Assembly (NCBI GenBank): GCA_025464695.1
Contig: JAODNQ010000113.1
Location: 1-11,028, forward strand
DNA length: 11,028 nucleotides
DNA from: Frankiales bacterium
GTDB taxonomy: Bacteria > Actinomycetota > Actinomycetes > Mycobacteriales > SCTD01
Reading direction: 5' to 3'
The position numbers and the translations under genes are program-made. Positions 7,625 to 11,028 of the stretch are shown in pieces. The notes under the pieces are model-generated. The model did not search any database and was not told where the DNA came from. It saw only the letters and a program-made list of their open reading frames with translations. Numbering within the stretch: the stretch's first letter is position 1; the number at the start of each line of letters is the position of its first letter.

Positions 7625-7636
7625 GCGGCGATCCTA
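7622..7636 (-). promoter_or_regulatory. Putative leaderless promoter (-10) of the leuS leader transcript
   Basis: TAGGAT (7636-7631, minus strand) is separated by six bases from the ATG of the leader peptide, so transcription would start at the A of the ATG. No clear -35 is seen; TGCTCA at an 18-bp spacing matches TTGACA at only three positions. The same layout occurs before degV and comEA. Confidence 0.55.
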
Positions 7637-7676
7637 CGGGCCAAGGTCGTCGCATGAGCAGAACAGGGTCCCGCGG

Positions 7677-8558
7677 ATGACCGCCCGCACCGTGACGACG
7701 CCCGACGGGCGCAGCCTGGACGTCGAGGTGTCCGGCGACGACGCCCTGCCGCTGCTCGTCCACCTGCACGGCACTCCGGAGGGCCACCACCTCTCCCCCG
7801 CCCTGGTGGCCGCGGCCGAGCAGGTCGGCGTCCGCCTCGCCGGGTTCGCCCGTCCCGGCTACGCCGGCTCGACCCGCCGTCCCGGTCGTACGGTCGCCGA
7901 CGTCGTCCCCGACGTCCTGACCGTCGTGGACGCGCTGGGCGCGGACCGGTTCGCGGTCGTCGGCGTCTCCGGGGGCGGGCCGCACGCGCTGGCCTGCGGC
8001 GCGCTCGCGCAGGACCGCTGCGCGGCCGTGGCCACGGTGGCCGGCGTGGGGCCCTTCGGGGCCGAGGGGCTGGACTTCCTGGCCGACATGGGCGAGGGCA
8101 ACGAGGTGGAGTTCGCCGCGGCGCTGCAGGGCGAGGACCCGCTGCGCGCCCTCCTCGAGCCCTGGCGCCTCGACATGGTCGGCGACGGGCCGCAGGGCAC
8201 GATCGACGCGATGGCGAGCGTCTTGAGCCCGCCGGACCGCGCGGTCTTCACGGGCGAGCTGGCCGAGCAGCTGCACGCCTCCGTCTCCCTCGCGCTGCGG
8301 GACGGCGTGGACGGCTGGCTCGACGACGACCTCGCGTTCACCGTCGACTGGGGCTTCGCGCTCGCCGACGTCGGGGTCCCGGTCACCCTGTGGCAGGGCG
8401 AGCAGGACCTCATGGTCCCCCCGGCGCACACCCGGTGGCTCGCGGACCGGCTGCCCGGGTCCGAGGCCCGCCTGCTGCCCGACGACGGCCACCTCACCCT
8501 GCTCGTCACACGGCCGGCGGAGGTGCTGGCGGCGCTGGCCGAGGCGCTGCAGGGCTGA
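7677..8558 (+). CDS. Alpha/beta hydrolase
   Basis: Predicted soluble serine hydrolase of the alpha/beta fold; the substrate cannot be told from sequence. The 293-residue protein has the oxyanion-region motif HLHGTPEG (29-36), RPGYAGSTRRPGRTVADVV (59-77), which is typical of small-molecule hydrolases, and the nucleophile elbow GVSGGG with Ser98. The probable catalytic acid is Asp244 in GEQDLMVP and the catalytic His is His272 in DDGHLTL. No signal peptide is seen. I chose the ATG at 7677, directly before TARTVTTPDGR, where the homologous part begins. An in-frame ATG at 7623 would overlap the opposite-strand leader peptide start and adds 18 unlikely residues. AGGG about eight bases upstream is a weak ribosome binding site. 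It is transcribed divergently from leuS and probably alone. Confidence 0.88.
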   Translation: MTARTVTTPDGRSLDVEVSGDDALPLLVHLHGTPEGHHLSPALVAAAEQVGVRLAGFARPGYAGSTRRPGRTVADVVPDVLTVVDALGADRFAVVGVSGGGPHALACGALAQDRCAAVATVAGVGPFGAEGLDFLADMGEGNEVEFAAALQGEDPLRALLEPWRLDMVGDGPQGTIDAMASVLSPPDRAVFTGELAEQLHASVSLALRDGVDGWLDDDLAFTVDWGFALADVGVPVTLWQGEQDLMVPPAHTRWLADRLPGSEARLLPDDGHLTLLVTRPAEVLAALAEALQG

Positions 8559-8577
8559 GCAGGCCGGCCGCGCGGGG

Positions 8578-8586
8578 TTGTCCACA
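8578..8586 (+). promoter_or_regulatory. DnaA-box-like 9-mer TTGTCCACA
   Basis: Exact match to the DnaA box form favoured in high-GC actinobacteria (TTGTCCACA), alone in the gap between the hydrolase and the secreted protein gene. A single copy is not an origin. It could be a regulatory DnaA site or chance. Confidence 0.35.
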
Positions 8587-8614
8587 GGGGCCGCCACACA
8601 GGGCCACGGACCGC

Positions 8615-8638
8615 TACTTTCCGTGCATCCCCGCACGG
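8615..8638 (+). promoter_or_regulatory. Possible -10 element and adjoining inverted repeat before the secreted protein gene
   Basis: TACTTT (8615-8620) fits TANNNT and stands out in this GC-rich gap, but no -35 is seen at 16-18 bp. Directly after it, CCGTGC (8621-8626) and GCACGG (8633-8638) form a perfect 6-bp inverted repeat around ATCCCC. That position would suit an operator or the start of the 5' untranslated RNA. Confidence 0.35.
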
Positions 8639-8664
8639 CGTGCACCGGCACCCGTCGTCGTCGA

Positions 8665-8668
8665 GAGG
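8665..8668 (+). promoter_or_regulatory. Ribosome binding site of the secreted protein gene
   Basis: GAGG six bases before the ATG at 8675. It selects this start over the open frame that continues upstream, and the signal peptide begins directly after it. Confidence 0.7.
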
Positions 8669-8674
8669 TGCTCG

Positions 8675-9994
8675 ATGCTCCCGTCCCCCGCCCGCCCCGC
8701 CGTCCGCCGCACGGCGGCCCGGGTCCTGCTCGCCGGTCTCGTCGCTGCCGGTCTGCCCCTGGCGTCCGGCCTCGCGACGCCCGCCTCCGCGGCCAGCACG
8801 GTCCGCGCGGCGGACCCCGCTCCGACGGCCGCCGGGCGCATGACCGTCGTCAGCAGCGGCAGCCGCCCCAGCGGCGACCGGCTGGTCCTGTTCGGCGAGG
8901 TGCGCAACGACTGGAACCGGGTGGCCTCGACGCCGCGCGTCCACGTCGACCTCCTGGGCGCGAACGGCGCAGTGCTGGCCGGCGAGGACCTCTACACGGA
9001 CCTCAACAAGCTGCTCCCGGGCGAGCACACGACCTTCCGCCAGTCCGTCGCCAAGCCCGCCGGCTACGCCTCGGCCAAGGTCACCAGCGTGACCACCCCG
9101 TCGTCGTACTCGGTGCCGAACCACGGCTTCACCGTCACGCTCACCGGCAACACCGTCGACGGCACCAGCCGCACCCTGACGGGGACGGTCCGCAACGACA
9201 ACACCGCCGCGGCCTCGCTGCCGGCGGTCACGCTGGTGCTGCGCGACGCCGCCGGCACCGTCTACGACTCCGACGACGCCTACCCGAAGACGGCGGACAG
9301 CAGCAGCACGCTCGCCCCCGGGGCGACGGCCAGCTTCTCCACCACCCGCTTCAGCGACGACCCCTACGTGGAGGGCGGGAGCATCAGCGCCGTCGCCGAG
9401 TCCTCGAGCGCCCCCAGTCCCTTCCCGACCGAGCTCGGCCTGTCCGTGCCGAAGCTGGTCAGCGCCGGTGAGGCCGGCACGGTGAAGATCACGGTGCTCG
9501 GCAAGGGCACGCTCGGCGCTGCACCGGCCGGCATCAAGGTGCAGCTGACCGGCCGCGAGGCCCGCCAGCCCGCGTTCCGCCTGCTCCGCACGGTCACCAC
9601 GACGGGCAGCTCGACGGTGTCGTTCGACCTCAAGCCGCAGCGCGACATCCGCTGGCAGGCCAAGGTCCCGGCCGCCGCGAACGCCGTCGCGTCCGCCAGC
9701 GGCTACACGCTGACCCAGGTCGCCTTCGGCGTGTCCACCACCGGCACCACGCGCTCCGGCTCCGGCACCCTCAGCGGCGGCGTCCGCCCGGCCAGCGCCG
9801 GTGCGGTCGTCTACCTGCAGCAGCAGACCGGCGGCGTCTTCCGCAACGTCGCGTCGTACAAGCTCTCCAGCTCGTCGACGTACACCTTCACCGTCCGCAA
9901 GCCGGTCGGTCGCTACACCTACCGCGTCTACAAGCCGGCCGTCACCGGCAACCAGGCCGGCTACGGCCCGGTGATGGTCTACACCGTCTACTAG
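8675..9994 (+). CDS. Secreted protein with two FxLYD-like and two Ig-like beta domains
   Basis: A 439-residue exported protein of unknown function. The signal peptide has a basic start (R7, R11, R12, R16), a hydrophobic core (17-33) and probable cleavage after TPASA (residue 39). Residues 55-140 resemble the FxLYD fold (LVLFGEVRNDWNRVASTPRV, then LLGANGAVL). Residues 152-242 look like a second copy (RTLTGTVRNDNTAAASLPAV, then LRDAAGTVYD). The C-terminal half holds two similar Ig-like strands sets. The first has VQLTGR, then FRLLRTV, then FDLKPQRDIRWQAKVPAA (289-334). The second has VYLQQQ, then FRNVASY, then FTVRKPVGRYTYRVYKPA (379-422). There are no cysteines after the signal peptide, no catalytic motif and no sortase or lipobox signal. 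It is probably a free extracellular or wall-associated binding protein. It is transcribed alone and ends at the strong hairpin downstream. Confidence 0.85.
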   Translation: MLPSPARPAVRRTAARVLLAGLVAAGLPLASGLATPASAASTVRAADPAPTAAGRMTVVSSGSRPSGDRLVLFGEVRNDWNRVASTPRVHVDLLGANGAVLAGEDLYTDLNKLLPGEHTTFRQSVAKPAGYASAKVTSVTTPSSYSVPNHGFTVTLTGNTVDGTSRTLTGTVRNDNTAAASLPAVTLVLRDAAGTVYDSDDAYPKTADSSSTLAPGATASFSTTRFSDDPYVEGGSISAVAESSSAPSPFPTELGLSVPKLVSAGEAGTVKITVLGKGTLGAAPAGIKVQLTGREARQPAFRLLRTVTTTGSSTVSFDLKPQRDIRWQAKVPAAANAVASASGYTLTQVAFGVSTTGTTRSGSGTLSGGVRPASAGAVVYLQQQTGGVFRNVASYKLSSSSTYTFTVRKPVGRYTYRVYKPAVTGNQAGYGPVMVYTVY

Positions 9995-10002
9995 CCGCAC
10001 GA

Positions 10003-10039
10003 CGACGAGGGGCCTCCCGGGCAGGGAGGCCCCTCGTCG
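10003..10039. terminator. Bidirectional hairpin terminator
   Basis: A perfect 16-bp inverted repeat (10003-10018 with 10024-10039) around a five-base loop GGGCA lies between two convergent genes, 8 bp after one stop and 18 bp from the other. There is no T tract on either side, which is common for actinobacterial terminators. Confidence 0.88.
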
Positions 10040-10057
10040 CGCGTCCGGGCCGGGACG

Positions 10058-10738
10058 TCAGGCGGCGACCCCTGGCGTGCCGCGGTCCTGCTGGTCCCCC
10101 GATCCAGGACCCCGACGACCGCCCCGGCGGCCCGGACCCTCGAGCGCGGAGCTGCCGGCCAGGACCCGCTCGGCCACGGTGCCGTCGCCGTCCGGCAGGA
10201 CGTGGACGACGACCTGCTCGCCCGCGTCCAGGTCCGCCAGCCCGGCGACGACGCCGTCCTCGAGCACCTGGGTGCCCGCCGCGACGGGCACCGTCGTCGT
10301 CGTGCCGTCGGCGGTCCGCACGGTCACGGTGTCACTGCCGACCCGGGTCAGCGTCCCGACCAGCCGGGTCTCACCGCCGACACCGCCGAGACCGCCGAGA
10401 CCGCCGAGACCGCCGACAGCACCGGCCCCGTCGGGAGCGGCCGGAGCGGCGGGCACCTGTGTCGTGCCCTGCGGCACCTGCCCCGCGTCCCTCGGCACCC
10501 GAGCCGCGCCCTGCGGCACCTGAGCGCTGCTGCTCGCGGAGGCCGGGACGGCCTCGGGGCCGCCGCCCCGCAGTGCTGCGACGCCGACCAGCCCCGCCAC
10601 CAGACCGACCCCCACCAGCACGGACGTCTGGACGGCGCCGGGCACCCGGCCGAGCAGCGAGCGGGTCGGAGCCGGGGCGGGGACGGGGTCGGGGTCGGGG
10701 TCGGGCGGGACCTGCGGGGGGAAGACGTACTCGTCCAC
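10058..10738 (-). CDS. Membrane-anchored DUF5666-like protein with repeat linker
   Basis: A 226-residue protein of unknown function. The GTG start has GAGGAG five bases upstream. An acidic, proline-rich N-terminus (DPDPDP, residues 13-18) is followed by one transmembrane helix (about 38-56). The linker then has four heptads of the form QVPQGxx and a GGL/GGV repeat. The C-terminal domain begins ETRLVGTLTRVGSDTVTV, continues with DGTTTTVPVAAGTQV and DLDAGEQVVVHVLPDGDGTVAERVL, and matches the pattern of DUF5666 beta-barrel domains. A charged Gly/Arg-rich tail closes the protein. The topology suggests a cytoplasmic N-terminus and an external domain. It is convergent with the secreted protein gene and follows the flavin oxidoreductase gene on the same strand after a 140-bp gap, so it is probably transcribed separately. 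Confidence 0.8.
   Translation of the reverse strand: MDEYVFPPQVPPDPDPDPVPAPAPTRSLLGRVPGAVQTSVLVGVGLVAGLVGVAALRGGGPEAVPASASSSAQVPQGAARVPRDAGQVPQGTTQVPAAPAAPDGAGAVGGLGGLGGLGGVGGETRLVGTLTRVGSDTVTVRTADGTTTTVPVAAGTQVLEDGVVAGLADLDAGEQVVVHVLPDGDGTVAERVLAGSSALEGPGRRGGRRGPGSGDQQDRGTPGVAA
10373..10417 (-). repeat. Five in-frame 9-bp tandem repeats encoding GGL/GGV
   Basis: The unit ACCGCCGAG (plus strand) occurs three times between two end copies that read ACCGCCGAC, with no interruption. It encodes GGV-GGL-GGL-GGL-GGV in the DUF5666-like protein. Changes in copy number would lengthen or shorten the linker without breaking the frame. Confidence 0.85.
10454..10537 (-). repeat. Four 21-bp degenerate tandem repeats encoding heptads
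   Basis: Units start at 10454, 10475, 10496 and 10517 (plus strand), each beginning CACCTG or CACCCG; the first three end CTGCGG or CTCGG and the last is degenerate. They encode VPQGAAR, VPRDAGQ and VPQGTTQ-type heptads next to the membrane helix, so this is a second in-frame minisatellite in the same linker. Confidence 0.7.
10674..10709 (+). other. G-quadruplex-prone run
   Basis: The plus strand has seven G tracts (five of GGGG, two of GGG) separated by only one or two bases, including the repeated GGGGTC unit. This exceeds the usual rule of four G tracts of three or more with short loops. It lies in the codons for the DPDP/PAPAP segment, about 30 bp inside the DUF5666-like gene, on the template strand. 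Confidence 0.65.
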
Positions 10739-10743
10739 GGGGG

Positions 10744-10749
10744 CTCCTC
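10744..10749 (-). promoter_or_regulatory. Ribosome binding site of the DUF5666-like gene
   Basis: GAGGAG on the minus strand, five bases before the GTG at 10738. It decides the start against an in-frame start at 10777. Confidence 0.75.
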
Positions 10750-10825
10750 GTCCGGCGCAGCCGTGCTGCGCGTGCACGACGAGGGTCGCGGCCGGACCTG
10801 GCCCGCGGCTGTGGCGTCCCTGTAC

Positions 10826-10853
10826 CCGACCTGTGGGTCGGCCTGAAAGGCCG
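10826..10853 (-). other. Two overlapping small hairpins in the 140-bp gap
   Basis: CCGACC/GGTCGG (10826-10841, loop TGTG) and CGGCCT/AGGCCG (10839-10853, loop GAA) are both perfect 6-bp stems and share three bases. They lie between the flavin oxidoreductase stop and the DUF5666-like start. They may be a weak terminator for the upstream gene or leader structure; no U tract follows. Nothing else is recognised in this gap. Confidence 0.35.
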
Positions 10854-10878
10854 CGGGTGAGAGGCCCGAGGCCGTAGG

Positions 10879-11028
10879 TCAGCCGAGCCGCTCCCGCACG
10901 ACGGGCGCCACGGCGGTCCCGAGCAGCTCGATACCTCGCAGCAGGTTGGCGTGCGCCAGGCGGACGTTGGTCATCTGCAGCGACAGGCGGTCGACCCCGC
11001 CGAGGTCCTCGTGCAGGCGCAGCGCCTT
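10879..11028 (-). CDS. C-terminal end of an LLM-class (luciferase-like) flavin-dependent oxidoreductase
   Basis: Only the last 49 residues are in the window; the start is beyond the right edge. The segment reads through LGGVDRLSLQMTNVRLAH and RGIELLGTAVAPVVRERLG before TGA. The IELLGTxVAPxVR ending is typical of bacterial luciferase-like monooxygenases that use reduced flavin. Here an Ala stands where many family members have Glu. The substrate cannot be inferred from this fragment. Confidence 0.8.
   Translation of the reverse strand, partial: KALRLHEDLGGVDRLSLQMTNVRLAHANLLRGIELLGTAVAPVVRERLG

Noticed and set aside
7527..7655. A 42-codon minus-strand frame whose stop overlaps the leuS start as GTGA
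   Set aside because: It looks like a coupled leader, but it has few Leu codons, runs through the terminator hairpin, and no ribosome binding site or promoter spacing supports its ATG. The 10-residue Leu-rich frame explains the structures better.
7531..7676. A T-box riboswitch controlling leuS
   Set aside because: The leader is under 100 bases and lacks a T-box motif and specifier stem; a translated Leu-codon leader fits instead.
4015..7680. A 1,221-codon open frame on the plus strand opposite leuS, degV and plsY
   Set aside because: It is antisense to three clearly recognised genes. Its composition (runs of Arg, His, Asp, Val, Gly) is what results from reading a high-GC gene backwards, and no domain is recognisable.
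7654..7680. An eight-codon plus-strand frame whose stop overlaps the hydrolase ATG
   Set aside because: It has AAGG about seven bases upstream and could couple translation of the hydrolase, but it is too short and featureless to call a gene.
8390..8674. Upstream in-frame extension of the secreted protein into the hydrolase gene
   Set aside because: The extension overlaps the hydrolase coding region in another frame. The ATG at 8675 has a ribosome binding site and starts a proper signal peptide.
10739..10777. Start of the DUF5666-like protein at 10777
   Set aside because: GAGGAG stands five bases before the GTG at 10738, and the added 13 residues include the ribosome binding site.
1..11028. 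tRNA or rRNA genes, insertion sequences, CRISPR arrays or a phage segment
   Set aside because: No cloverleaf, CCA end, transposase motif, flanking inverted repeats or spaced direct-repeat array was found. Gene order and composition look chromosomal throughout.

Overview
The window is very GC-rich (roughly three quarters G+C, with third codon positions almost all G or C). It carries the leuS - degV - comEA - comEC neighbourhood typical of Actinomycetota, so I read it as chromosomal DNA of a high-GC actinobacterium. I cannot name the genus. I see no mobile element, CRISPR array, rRNA or tRNA.

Layout. Positions 1 to about 7,530 are read leftwards: a leucine leader peptide and attenuator, leuS, a DegV/FakB-like fatty-acid-binding protein, plsY, comEA and comEC, whose frame is still open at the left edge. 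A divergent intergenic region (about 7,531-7,676) holds all of the leuS control signals. To its right, two genes run rightwards: an alpha/beta hydrolase and a secreted multi-domain protein. The latter ends at a strong inverted-repeat terminator (10,003-10,039) shared with a convergent, membrane-anchored DUF5666-like protein. The C-terminal end of a luciferase-like flavin oxidoreductase enters from the right edge.

How the parts work together. The leuS leader is the most striking element. It has a 10-residue peptide with three consecutive Leu codons, then a 14-bp hairpin containing the leader stop codon, then a 10-bp terminator hairpin that shares five bases with the first. This is the design of ribosome-mediated attenuation responding to charged tRNA-Leu, placed on the leucyl-tRNA synthetase gene itself. 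DegV and plsY overlap by GTGA. FakB-type DegV proteins carry acyl phosphate and PlsY consumes it, so the pair may channel fatty acids into phosphatidic acid. comEA and comEC overlap in the same way and encode the DNA receptor and DNA channel of the competence-type uptake machine. Three transcription units (leader/leuS, degV-plsY, comEA-comEC) each have a TANNNT hexamer exactly six bases before the start codon and no useful Shine-Dalgarno sequence, which suggests leaderless transcripts.
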